DNA from: Brugia malayi
Lineage: Eukaryota; Nematoda; Chromadorea; Rhabditida; Onchocercidae
Assembly: GCF_000002995.4 (NCBI RefSeq)
Contig: NW_025062329.1
Span: forward strand, 1 to 22,757
Direction of reading: 5' to 3'
DNA length: 22,757 bases
This document shows, piece after piece, positions 13,621 to 22,198 of the stretch. The notes under the pieces are model-generated. The model was not told the origin of the DNA. It did no database searches and saw only the letters and a list, made by a program, of their open reading frames with translations. The position numbers and the translations under genes are program-made. Within the stretch, counting starts at the first letter, position 1, and each line of letters begins with the position of its first letter.

Positions 13621-13682
13621 GAGAAATGGTATGAGTTAATGAATTAATCAAAATGTCTTCTAGTGATATTGTTATATCGGTA
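13621..13682 (+). repeat. Reference copy of the core 62-bp monomer
   Basis: This copy equals the core consensus and serves as a ruler for the other entries, with unit position 1 at the G of GAGAAATGG. Positions 11-26 hold an 8-bp near-perfect tandem duplication, ATGAGTTA followed by ATGAATTA. Positions 16-27 form a dyad, TTAAT-GA-ATTAA. Positions 33-35 are an ATG that opens an 18-codon frame. Positions 45-58 are a second dyad, GATAT-TGTT-ATATC. Positions 58-62 (CGGTA here) are the most variable part and define subtypes: CTGTA, CTGCA, TTGCA, CAGTA and CAGCA elsewhere. Positions 58-59 are the only CpG. ATTAAT at 23-28 is an AseI/VspI site expected once per unit. Confidence 0.97.
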
Positions 13683-13709
13683 GAGAAATGGTATGAGTTA
13701 ATGAATTAA
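13653..13709 (+). other. Example of the recurrent 18-codon micro-ORF
   Basis: From unit position 33 each intact monomer reads ATG, 17 more codons and TAA, giving MSSSDIVISVEKWYELMN. The stop falls at the 8-bp duplication of the next unit. The same frame with small changes (ISAEKW, IFAEKW, or ELMK before the stop) occurs in several hundred units. The upstream context is AAA directly before the ATG, so A lies at -3, which suits eukaryotic initiation, but this follows simply from the AT-rich repeat. I see no promoter, signal or conserved domain, and I do not propose that the peptide is made. It is listed because the frame is the relic linking the satellite to the 54-bp coding-type units of the right flank. 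Confidence 0.5.
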
Positions 13710-16700
13710 TCAAAATGTCTTCTAGTGATATTGTTATATCGGTAGAGAAATGGTATGAGTTAATGAATTAATCAAAATGTCTTCTAGTGATATTGTTATA
13801 TCGGTAGAGAAATGGTATGAGTTAATGAATTAATCAAAATGTCTTCTAGTGATATTGTTATATCGGTAGAGAAATGGTATGAGTTAATGAATTAATCAAA
13901 ATGTCTTCTAGTGATATTGTTATATCGGTAGAGAAATGGTATGAGTTAATGAAATAATCAAAATGTCTTCTAGTGATATTGTTATATCGGTAGAGAAATG
14001 GTATGAGTTAATGAATTAATCAAAATGTCTTCTAGTGATATTGTTATATCGGTAGAGAAATGGTATGAGTTAATGAATTAATCAAAATGTCTTCTAGTGA
14101 TATTGTTATATCGGTAGAGAAATGGTATGAGTTAATGAATTAATCAAAATGTCTTCTAGTGATATTGTTATATCGGTAGAGAAATGGTATGAGTTAATGA
14201 ATTAATCAAAATGTCTTCTAGTGATATTGTTATATCGGTAGAGAAATGGTATGAGTTAATGAATTAATCAAAATGTCTTCTAGTGATATTGTTATATCGG
14301 TAGAGAAATGGTATGAGTTAATGAATTAATCAAAATGTCTTCTAGTGATATTGTTATATCGGTAGAGAAATGGTATGAGTTAATGAATTAATCAAAATGT
14401 CTTCTAGTGATATTGTTATATCGGTAGAGAAATGGTATGAGTTAATGAATTAATCAAAATGTCTTCTAGTGATATTGTTATATCGGTAGAGAAATGGTAT
14501 GAGTTAATGAATTAATCAAAATGTCTTCTAGTGATATTGTTATATCGGTAGAGAAATGGTATGAGTTAATGAATTAATCAAAATGTCTTCTAGTGATATT
14601 GTTATATCGGTAGAGAAATGGTATGAGTTAATGAATTAATCAAAATGTCTTCTAGTGATATTGTTATATCGGTAGAGAAATGGTATGAGTTAATGAATTA
14701 ATCAAAATGTCTTCTAGTGATATTGTTATATCGGTAGAGAAATGGTATGAGTTAATGAATTAATCAAAATGTCTTCTAGTGATATTGTTATATCGGTAGA
14801 GAAATGGTATGAGTTAATGAATTAATCAAAATGTCTTCTAGTGATATTGTTATATCGGTAGAGAAATGGTATGAGTTAATGAATTAATCAAAATGTCTTC
14901 TAGTGATATTGTTATATCGGTAGAGAAATGGTATGAGTTAATGAATTAATCAAAATGTCTTCTAGTGATATTGTTATATCGGTAGAGAAATGGTATGAGT
15001 TAATGAATTAATCAAAATGTCTTCTAGTGATATTGTTATATCGGTAGAGAAATGGTATGAGTTAATGAATTAATCAAAATGTCTTCTAGTGATATTGTTA
15101 TATCGGTAGAGAAATGGTATGAGTTAATGAATTAATCAAAATGTCTTCTAGTGATATTGTTATATCGGTAGAGAAATGGTATGAGTTAATGAATTAATCA
15201 AAATGTCTTCTAGTGATATTGTTATATCGGTAGAGAAATGGTATGAGTTAATGAATTAATCAAAATGTCTTCTAGTGATATTGTTATATCGGTAGAGAAA
15301 TGGTATGAGTTAATGAATTAATCAAAATGTCTTCTAGTGATATTGTTATATCGGTAGAGAAATGGTATGAGTTAATGAATTAATCAAAATGTCTTCTAGT
15401 GATATTGTTATATCGGTAGAGAAATGGTATGAGTTAATGAATTAATCAAAATGTCTTCTAGTGATATTGTTATATCGGTAGAGAAATGGTATGAGTTAAT
15501 GAATTAATCAAAATGTCTTCTAGTGATATTGTTATATCGGTAGAGAAATGGTATGAGTTAATGAATTAATCAAAATGTCTTCTAGTGATATTGTTATATC
15601 GGTAGAGAAATGGTATGAGTTAATGAATTAATCAAAATGTCTTCTAGTGATATTGTTATATCGGTAGAGAAATGGTATGAGTTAATGAATTAATCAAAAT
15701 GTCTTCTAGTGATATTGTTATATCGGTAGAGAAATGGTATGAGTTAATGAATTAATCAAAATGTCTTCTAGTGATATTGTTATATCGGTAGAGAAATGGT
15801 ATGAGTTAATGAATTAATCAAAATGTCTTCTAGTGATATTGTTATATCGGTAGAGAAATGGTATGAGTTAATGAAATAATCAAAATGTCTTCTAGTGATA
15901 TTGTTATATCGGTAGAGAAATGGTATGAGTTAATGAATTAATCAAAATGTCTTCTAGTGATATTGTTATATCGGTAGAGAAATGGTATGAGTTAATGAAT
16001 TAATCAAAATGTCTTCTAGTGATATTGTTATATCGGTAGAGAAATGGTATGAGTTAATGAATTAATCAAAATGTCTTCTAGTGATATTGTTATATCGGTA
16101 GAGAAATGGTATGAGTTAATGAATTAATCAAAATGTCTTCTAGTGATATTGTTATATCGGTAGAGAAATGGTATGAGTTAATGAATTAATCAAAATGTCT
16201 TCTAGTGATATTGTTATATCGGTAGAGAAATGGTATGAGTTAATGAATTAATCAAAATGTCTTCTAGTGATATTGTTATATCGGTAGAGAAATGGTATGA
16301 GTTAATGAATTAATCAAAATGTCTTCTAGTGATATTGTTATATCGGTAGAGAAATGGTATGAGTTAATGAATTAATCAAAATGTCTTCTAGTGATATTGT
16401 TATATCGGTAGAGAAATGGTATGAGTTAATGAATTAATCAAAATGTCTTCTAGTGATATTGTTATATCGGTAGAGAAATGGTATGAGTTAATGAATTAAT
16501 CAAAATGTCTTCTAGTGATATTGTTATATCGGTAGAGAAATGGTATGAGTTAATGAATTAATCAAAATGTCTTCTAGTGATATTGTTATATCGGTAGAGA
16601 AATGGTATGAGTTAATGAATTAATCAAAATGTCTTCTAGTGATATTGTTATATCGGTAGAGAAATGGTATGAGTTAATGAATTAATCAAAATGTCTTCTA

Positions 16701-17352
16701 GTGATATTGTTATATCGGTAGAGAAATGGTATGAGTTAATGAATTAATCAAAATGTCTTCTAGTGATATTGTTATATCGGTAGAGAAATGGTATGAGTTA
16801 ATGAATTAATCAAAATGTCTTCTAGTGATATTGTTATATCGGTAGAGAAATGGTATGAGTTAATGAATTAATCAAAATGTCTTCTAGTGATATTGTTATA
16901 TCGGTAGAGAAATGGTATGAGTTAATGAATTAATCAAAATGTCTTCTAGTGATATTGTTATATCGGTAGAGAAATGGTATGAGTTAATGAATTAATCAAA
17001 ATGTCTTCTAGTGATATTGTTATATCGGTAGAGAAATGGTATGAGTTAATGAATTAATCAAAATGTCTTCTAGTGATATTGTTATATCGGTAGAGAAATG
17101 GTATGAGTTAATGAAATAATCAAAATGTCTTCTAGTGATATTGTTATATCGGTAGAGAAATGGTATGAGTTAATGAATTAATCAAAATGTCTTCTAGTGA
17201 TATTGTTATATCGGTAGAGAAATGGTATGAGTTAATGAATTAATCAAAATGTCTTCTAGTGATATTGTTATATCGGTAGAGAAATGGTATGAGTTAATGA
17301 ATTAATCAAAATGTCTTCTAGTGATATTGTTATATCGGTAGAGAAATGGTAT

Positions 17353-17392
17353 GATATTGTTAATGAATTAATGAGAAATGATAATCAAAATG
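17353..17392 (+). repeat. Scar: scrambled unit TATGATATTGTTAATG
   Basis: GGTATGATATTGTTAATGAATTAATGAGAAATGATAATC mixes pieces of the monomer out of order: GATATTGTTA from positions 45-54 sits beside TTAATGAATTAAT, then GAGAAATG appears again. It marks the right limit of the near-perfect stretch and lies about 320 bases before the island at 17711-17831. Confidence 0.8.
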
Positions 17393-17710
17393 TCTTCTAG
17401 TGATATTGTTATATCGGTAGAGAAATGGTATGAGTTAATGAAATAATCAAAATGTCTTCTAGTGATATTGTTATATCGGTAGAGAAATGGTATGAGTTAA
17501 TGAATTAATCAAAATGTCTTCTAGTGATATTGTTATATCGGTAGAGAAATGGTATGAGTTAATGAATTAATCAAAATGTCTTCTAGTGATATTGTTATAT
17601 CGGTAGAGAAATGGTATGAGTTAATGAATTAATCAAAATGTCTTCTAGTGATATTGTTATATCGGTAGAGAAATGGTATGAGTTAATGAATTAATCAAAA
17701 TGTCTTCTAG

Positions 17711-17831
17711 TGATATTGTTTAATCTGTAGAGAAATGGTATGAGTTAATGAATTAATCAAAATGTCTTCTAGTGATATTGTTTAATCTGTAGAGAATCAA
17801 AATATCTTCTAGTGATATTGTTATATCGTAG
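17711..17831 (+). repeat. Island of right-flank subtypes inside the core
   Basis: Two consecutive GTTTAATCTGTAG units, the second being the shortened GAGAATCAAAATATC form, sit between CGGTA units on both sides. These subtypes otherwise occur only from about 19680 onward. The island ends with GTTATATCGTAG, one base short. It is either an exchange product between the flank and the core or a misplaced read segment. Confidence 0.7.
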
Positions 17832-19904
17832 AGAAATGGTATGAGTTAATGAATTAATCAAAATGTCTTCTAGTGATATTGTTATATCGGTAGAGAAATG
17901 GTATGAGTTAATGAATTAATCAAAATGTCTTCTAGTGATATTGTTATATCGGTAGAGAAATGGTATGAGTTAATGAATTAATCAAAATGTCTTCTAGTGA
18001 TATTGTTATATCGGTAGAGAAATGGTATGAGTTAATGAATTAATCAAAATGTCTTCTAGTGATATTGTTATATCGGTAGAGAAATGGTATGAGTTAATGA
18101 ATTAATCAAAATGTCTTCTAGTGATATTGTTATATCGGTAGAGAAATGGTATGAGTTAATGAATTAATCAAAATGTCTTCTAGTGATATTGTTATATCGG
18201 TAGAGAAATGGTATGAGTTAATGAATTAATCAAAATGTCTTCTAGTGATATTGTTATATCGGTAGAGAAATGGTATGAGTTAATGAATTAATCAAAATGT
18301 CTTCTAGTGATATTGTTATATCGGTAGAGAAATGGTATGAGTTAATGAATTAATCAAAATGTCTTCTAGTGATATTGTTATATCGGTTGCAGAGAAATGG
18401 TATGAGTTAATGAATTAATCAAAATGTCTTCTAGTGATATTGTTATATCGGTAGAGAAATGGTATGAGTTAATGAATTAATCAAAATGTCTTCTAGTGAT
18501 ATTGTTATATCGGTAGAGAAATGGTATGAGTTAATGAATTAATCAAAATGTCTTCTAGTGATATTGTTATATCTGTAGAGAAATGGTATGAGTTAATGAA
18601 TTAATCAAAATGTCTTCTAGTGATATTGTTATATCGCAGAGAAATGGTATGAGTTAATGAATTAATCAAAATGTCTTCTAGTGATATTGTTATATTTGCA
18701 GAGAAATGGTATGAGTTAATGAATTAATCAAAATGTCTTCTAGTGATATTGTTATATTGCAGAGAAATGGTATGAGTTAATGAATTAATCAAAATGTCTT
18801 CTAGTGATATTGTTATATCTGTAGAGAAATGGTATGAGTTAATGAATTAATCAAAACGTCTTCTAGTGATATTGTTATATTGGCAGAGAAATGGTATGAG
18901 TTAATGAATTAATCAAAATGTCTTCTAGTGATATTGTTATATCTGCAGAGAAATGGTATGAGTTAATGAATTAATCAAAATGTCTTCTAGTGATATTGTT
19001 ATATTGCAGAGAAATGGTATGAGTTAATGAATTAATCAAAATGTCTTCTAGTGATATTGTTATATCTGTAGAGAAATGGTATGAGTTAATGAATTAATCA
19101 AAATGTCTTCTAGTGATATTGTTATATCTGTAGAGAAATGGTATGAGTTAATGAATTAATCAAAATGTCTTCTAGTGATATTGTTATATTTGCAGAGAAA
19201 TGGTATGAGTTAATGAATTAATCAAAATGTCTTCTAGTGATATTGTTATATCTGCAGAGAAATGGTATGAGTTAATGAATTAATCAAAATGTCTTCTAGT
19301 GATATTGTTATATTTGCAGAGAAATGGTATGAGTTAATGAATAATCAAAATGTCTTCTAGTGATATTGTTATATTGCAGAGAAATGGTATGAGTTAATGA
19401 ATTAATCAAAATGTCTTCTAGTGATATTGTTATATCTGCAGAGAAATGGTATGAGTTAATGAATTAATCAAAATGTCTTCTAGTGATATTGTTATATTTG
19501 CAGAGAAATGGTATGAGTTAATGAATTAATCAAAATGTCTTCTAGTGATATTGTTATATTGCAGAGAAATGGTATGAGTTAATGAATTAATCAAAATGTC
19601 TTCTAGTGATATTGTTATATATTTGCAGAGAAATGGTATGAGTTAATGAATTAATCAAAATGTCTTCTAGTGATATTGTTTAATCTGTAGAGAAATGGTA
19701 TGAGTTAATGAATTAATCAAAATGTCTTCTAGTGATATTGTTATATTGCAGAGAAATGGTATGAGTTAATGAATTAATCAAAATGTCTTCTAGTGATATT
19801 GTTATATTTGCAGAGAAATGGTATGAGTTAATGAATTAATCAAAATGTCTTCTAGTGATATTGTTATATTGCAGAGAAATGGTATGAGTTAATGAATTAA
19901 TCAA

Positions 19905-20200
19905 AATGTCTTCTAGTGATATTGTTATGATTGCAGAGAAATGGTATGAGTTAATGAATTAATCAAAATGTCTTCTAGTGATATTGTTATATTTGCAGAG
20001 AAATGGTATGAGTTAATGAATTAATCAAAATGTCTTCTAGTGATATTGTTATATTTGCAGAGAAATGGTATGAGTTAATGAATTAATCAAAATGTCTTCT
20101 AGTGATATTGTTATATTGCAGAGAAATGGTATGAGTTAATGAATTAATCAAAATGTCTTCTAGTGATATTGTTATATTTGCAGAGAAATGGTATGAGTTA
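19905..20200 (+). repeat. Five-unit block, first copy
   Basis: The order of subtypes is GATTGCA, TTGCA, TTGCA, the 61-bp form, then TTGCA (junctions near 19930, 19991, 20053, 20115 and 20178). The same order recurs about 720 bases downstream at 20630-20920. A match of five ordered subtypes suggests a segmental copy inside the flank, a local higher-order structure. Confidence 0.6.
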
Positions 20201-20424
20201 ATGAATTAATCAAAATGTCTTCTAGTGATATTGTTATATTTGCAGAGAAATGGTATGAGTTAATGAATTAATCAAAATGTCTTCTAGTGATATTGTTATA
20301 TTGCAGAGAAATGGTATGAGTTAATGAATTAATCAAAATGTCTTCTAGTGATATTGTTATATTTGCAGAGAAATGGTATGAGTTAATGAATTAATCAAAA
20401 TGTCTTCTAGTGATATTGTTATAT

Positions 20425-20456
20425 CAGCAGCGAAGTGACATGAAATAAAAAAAATG
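20425..20456 (+). repeat. A-run unit, copy 1 (A8)
   Basis: CAGCAGCGAAGTGACATGAAAT is followed by eight A and ATG TCT TCT. With A8 the segment has the same length as the intact AAGTGGCATGAATTGATCGAAATG of 21743-21785, so it is that unit with TGG changed to TGA and TTGATCG turned into A-rich sequence. The next unit is the shortened GTTTAATCTGTAGAGAATC form. Confidence 0.75.
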
Positions 20457-20459
20457 TCT

Positions 20460-20530
20460 TCTAGTGATATTGTTTAATCTGTAGAGAATCAAAATATCTT
20501 CTAGTGATATTGTTTATTTGCAGAGAAATG
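20460..20530 (+). repeat. Shortened unit with GAGAATC junction
   Basis: After GTTTAATCTGTAGAG the sequence jumps to AATCAAAATATCTTC, omitting the AAATGGTATGAGTTAATGAATT part, so the unit is about 22 bp short. The G-to-A change in AAAATATCTTC travels with the deletion. The same combination recurs at about 20608-20650, 21856-21900 and, inside the core, 17780-17820, so it is a single event that was copied several times. Confidence 0.75.
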
Positions 20531-20560
20531 GTATGAGTTAATGAATTAATCAAAATATAT

Positions 20561-20594
20561 CACCAGCGAAGTGACATGAAATAAAAAAAAAATG
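20561..20594 (+). repeat. A-run unit, copy 2 (A10)
   Basis: It has CACCAGCGAAGTGACATGAAAT followed by ten A and ATGTCTCC. The CACCAG beginning is shared with copy 3 at 21808, against CAGCAG in the other copies, suggesting that these two derive from one event. It is again followed by the GTTTAATCTGTAGAGAATC short unit. Confidence 0.75.
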
Positions 20595-20629
20595 TCTCCT
20601 AGTGATATTGTTTAATCTGTAGAGAATCA

Positions 20630-20920
20630 AAATATCTTCTAGTGATATTGTTATGATTGCAGAGAAATGGTATGAGTTAATGAATTAATCAAAATGTCTT
20701 CTAGTGATATTGTTATATTTGCAGAGAAATGGTATGAGTTAATGAATTAATCAAAATGTCTTCTAGTGATATTGTTATATTTGCAGAGAAATGGTATGAG
20801 TTAATGAATTAATCAAAATGTCTTCTAGTGATATTGTTATATTGCAGAGAAATGGTATGAGTTAATGAATTAATCAAAATGTCTTCTAGTGATATTGTTA
20901 TATTTGCAGAGAAATGGTAT
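20630..20920 (+). repeat. Five-unit block, second copy
   Basis: Subtype order GATTGCA, TTGCA, TTGCA, 61-bp, TTGCA (junctions near 20655, 20719, 20781, 20842 and 20906) equals that of 19905-20200. The next unit is CTGCA here but TTGCA there, so the match ends at that point. It follows an A-run unit and a shortened unit. Confidence 0.6.
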
Positions 20921-21496
20921 GAGTTAATGAATTAATCAAAATGTCTTCTAGTGATATTGTTATATCTGCAGAGAAATGGTATGAGTTAATGAATTAATCA
21001 AAATGTCTTCTAGTGATATTGTTATATTTGCAGAGAAATGGTATGAGTTAATGAATTAATCAAAATGTCTTCTAGTGATATTGTTATATTTGCAGAGAAA
21101 TGGTATGAGTTAATGAATTAATCAAAATGTCTTCTAGTGATATTGTTATATTGCAGAGAAATGGTATGAGTTAATGAATTAATCAAAATGTCTTCTAGTG
21201 ATATTGTTATATTGCAGAGAAATGGTATGAGTTAATGAATTAATCAAAATGTCTTCTAGTGATATTGTTATATTTGCAGAGAAATGGTATGAGTTAATGA
21301 ATTAATCAAAATGTCTTCTAGTGATATTGTTATATTTGCAGAGAAATGGTATGAGTTAATGAAATAATCAAAATGCCTTCTAGTGATATTGTTATATTTG
21401 CAGAGAAATGGTATGAGTTAATGAATTAATCAAAATGTCTTCTAGTGATATTGTTATATTTGCAGAGAAATGGTATGAGTTAATGAATTAATCTAA

Positions 21497-21607
21497 ATGT
21501 CTTCTAGTGATATTGTTATATTTGCAGAGAAATGGCGTGAATTAATCAAAATGTCTTCTAGTGATATTGTTAAATCTGAAGAGAAATGGTATGAGTTAAT
21601 GATTTAA
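21497..21607 (+). other. 36-codon ORF, 54-bp unit plus 62-bp unit
   Basis: ATG at 21497 reads 18 codons (MSSSDIVIFAEKWRELIK) straight into the next unit's ATG at 21551, then 18 more to TAA at 21605-21607. The first unit is the cleanest intermediate: TGG CGT GAA TTA ATC AAA ATG contains ATGAATTA-like sequence only once, so the 8-bp duplication is absent while the rest matches the 62-bp type. The second unit has GTT AAA TCT GAA GAG and ATG ATT before the stop. Confidence 0.65.
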
Positions 21608-21612
21608 TCAAA

Positions 21613-21723
21613 ATGTCTTCTAGTGATATTGTTTTATCAGTAGAGATGTGGCATGAATTGATCGAAATGTCTTCTAGTGATATTGTTATGATTGCAGAGA
21701 AATGGTATGAGTTAATGAAATAA
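21613..21723 (+). other. 36-codon ORF with an old-type unit
   Basis: ATG at 21613 opens an old-type 54-bp unit (MSSSDIVLSVEMWHELIE) that continues in frame to the ATG at 21667. The following 62-bp unit reads MSSSDIVMIAEKWYELMK and ends at TAA 21721-21723. This places an old 54-bp unit and a young 62-bp unit side by side in one frame. The start is exactly 116 bases (54+62) after that of the previous ORF. Confidence 0.65.
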
Positions 21724-21728
21724 TCAAA

Positions 21729-21821
21729 ATGCCTTCTAGTGATATTGTTATATCAGCAGCAAAGTGGCATGAATTGATCGAAATGTCTTCTAGTGATATT
21801 GTAATATCACCAGCGAAGTGA
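21729..21821 (+). other. 30-codon ORF ending at a Trp-to-stop change
   Basis: ATG at 21729, 116 bases after the previous ORF start, opens MPSSDIVISAAKWHELIE and continues to a second unit at 21783. That unit ends at TGA 21819-21821, where AAG TGG of the first unit is AAG TGA. Beyond the stop the expected TTG ATC GAA stretch has degenerated into an A-run of 11. This is the best-preserved example of the presumed ancestral unit next to its nonsense derivative. Confidence 0.65.
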
Positions 21822-21842
21822 CATGAAATAAAAAAAAAAATG
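21808..21842 (+). repeat. A-run unit, copy 3 (A11)
   Basis: CACCAGCGAAGTGACATGAAAT is followed by eleven A. It begins inside the 30-codon ORF that ends at TGA 21819-21821, so the degenerate sequence lies just beyond a nonsense codon. The A-run length difference from the other copies fits replication slippage. Confidence 0.75.
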
Positions 21843-22003
21843 TCTTCTAGTGATATTGTTTAATCTGTAGAGAATCAAAATATCTTCTAGTGATATTGTT
21901 ATGATTGCAGAGAAATGGTATGAATTAATGAATTAATCAAAAATTCTTCTAGTGATATTGTTTAATCTGTAGAGAAATGGTATGAGTAAATGAATTAATC
22001 AAA

Positions 22004-22096
22004 ATGTCTTCTAGTGATATTGTTATATCAGTAGAGAAGTGGCATGAATTGATCGAAATGCCTTCTAGTGATATTGTTATATCAGCAGCGAAGTGA
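22004..22096 (+). other. 30-codon ORF, second copy of the old-type pair
   Basis: ATG at 22004 reads MSSSDIVISVEKWHELIE and then MPSSDIVISAAK before TGA at 22094-22096. As in 21729-21821, the second unit carries AAG TGA in place of AAG TGG and is followed by an A-run, here of 8. The pair probably belongs to the same duplication history. Confidence 0.65.
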
Positions 22097-22114
22097 CATG
22101 AAATAAAAAAAATG
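22083..22114 (+). repeat. A-run unit, copy 4 (A8)
   Basis: CAGCAGCGAAGTGACATGAAAT with eight A, again directly after a 54-bp old-type unit and again with TGA for TGG (22094-22096). It pairs with the inverted, noisy match at about 22631-22650 in the terminal arm. Confidence 0.75.
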
Positions 22115-22198
22115 TCTTCTAGTGATATTGTTTAATCTGTAGAGAAATGGTATGAGTTAATGATTTAATCAAAATGTCTTCTAGTGATATTGTTATAT

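Larger units (their letters stand above)
11557..17353 (+). repeat. Longest near-perfect stretch, about 93 units
   Basis: Reading this 5.8-kb stretch line by line I find only four departures from the consensus, all the same T-to-A change at unit position 24, at 12218, 13954, 15876 and 17116. Their spacings are 1736, 1922 and 1240 bases, which are 28, 31 and 20 exact units, so no indel occurs between them. The spacing is not itself periodic, so this is not evidence of a regular higher-order repeat. The stretch is bounded by scars at 11508-11558 and 17353-17392. Confidence 0.88.
1471..18530 (+). repeat. Homogenised CGGTA core, about 275 units
   Basis: Nearly every unit carries CGGTA at positions 58-62 and is otherwise identical to the reference copy. 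Departures are few: isolated T-to-A changes at unit position 24 (AATGAAATAATC), a cluster of C-to-T changes (1934, 1996, 2058), two 54-bp units (near 1627 and 5871), one 15-bp duplication (5364-5393), one 11-bp deletion (near 8440), one extra T (near 8172) and several scrambled scars listed separately. Such uniformity implies very recent amplification or gene-conversion-like turnover, or partial collapse or over-extension by the assembler. Each unit keeps one CpG, giving a CpG about every 62 bp. Confidence 0.93.
21497..22096 (+). pseudogene. Relic of a coding 18-residue tandem repeat
   Basis: Units in this stretch are often 54 bp, which is 18 codons, and read through into the next unit in the frame starting MSSSDIV. 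Four such frames, 30 to 36 codons long, lie at 21497-21607, 21613-21723, 21729-21821 and 22004-22096. The first three follow each other with only 5 bases between stop and next ATG, so six consecutive 18-residue units are separated only by 8-bp frameshifting inserts between pairs. Conserved residues are SSSDIV, the Trp of KW, and EL. Old units use AAG TGG CAT GAA TTG ATC GAA, young ones AAA TGG TAT GAG TTA ATG AAA. Some Trp codons have become TGA. I infer decay from a repetitive protein gene. I do not recognise the protein, and no start region, intron or end of a gene is visible. Confidence 0.45.

Noticed and set aside
13665..13678. GATATTGTTATATC as a terminator or riboswitch hairpin
   Set aside because: A five-pair AT-rich stem with no U-tract, present in every unit and with no gene to control.
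12218..17116. Regular higher-order repeat marked by the T-to-A variant at unit position 24
   Set aside because: The spacings are 28, 31 and 20 units, with no common period.
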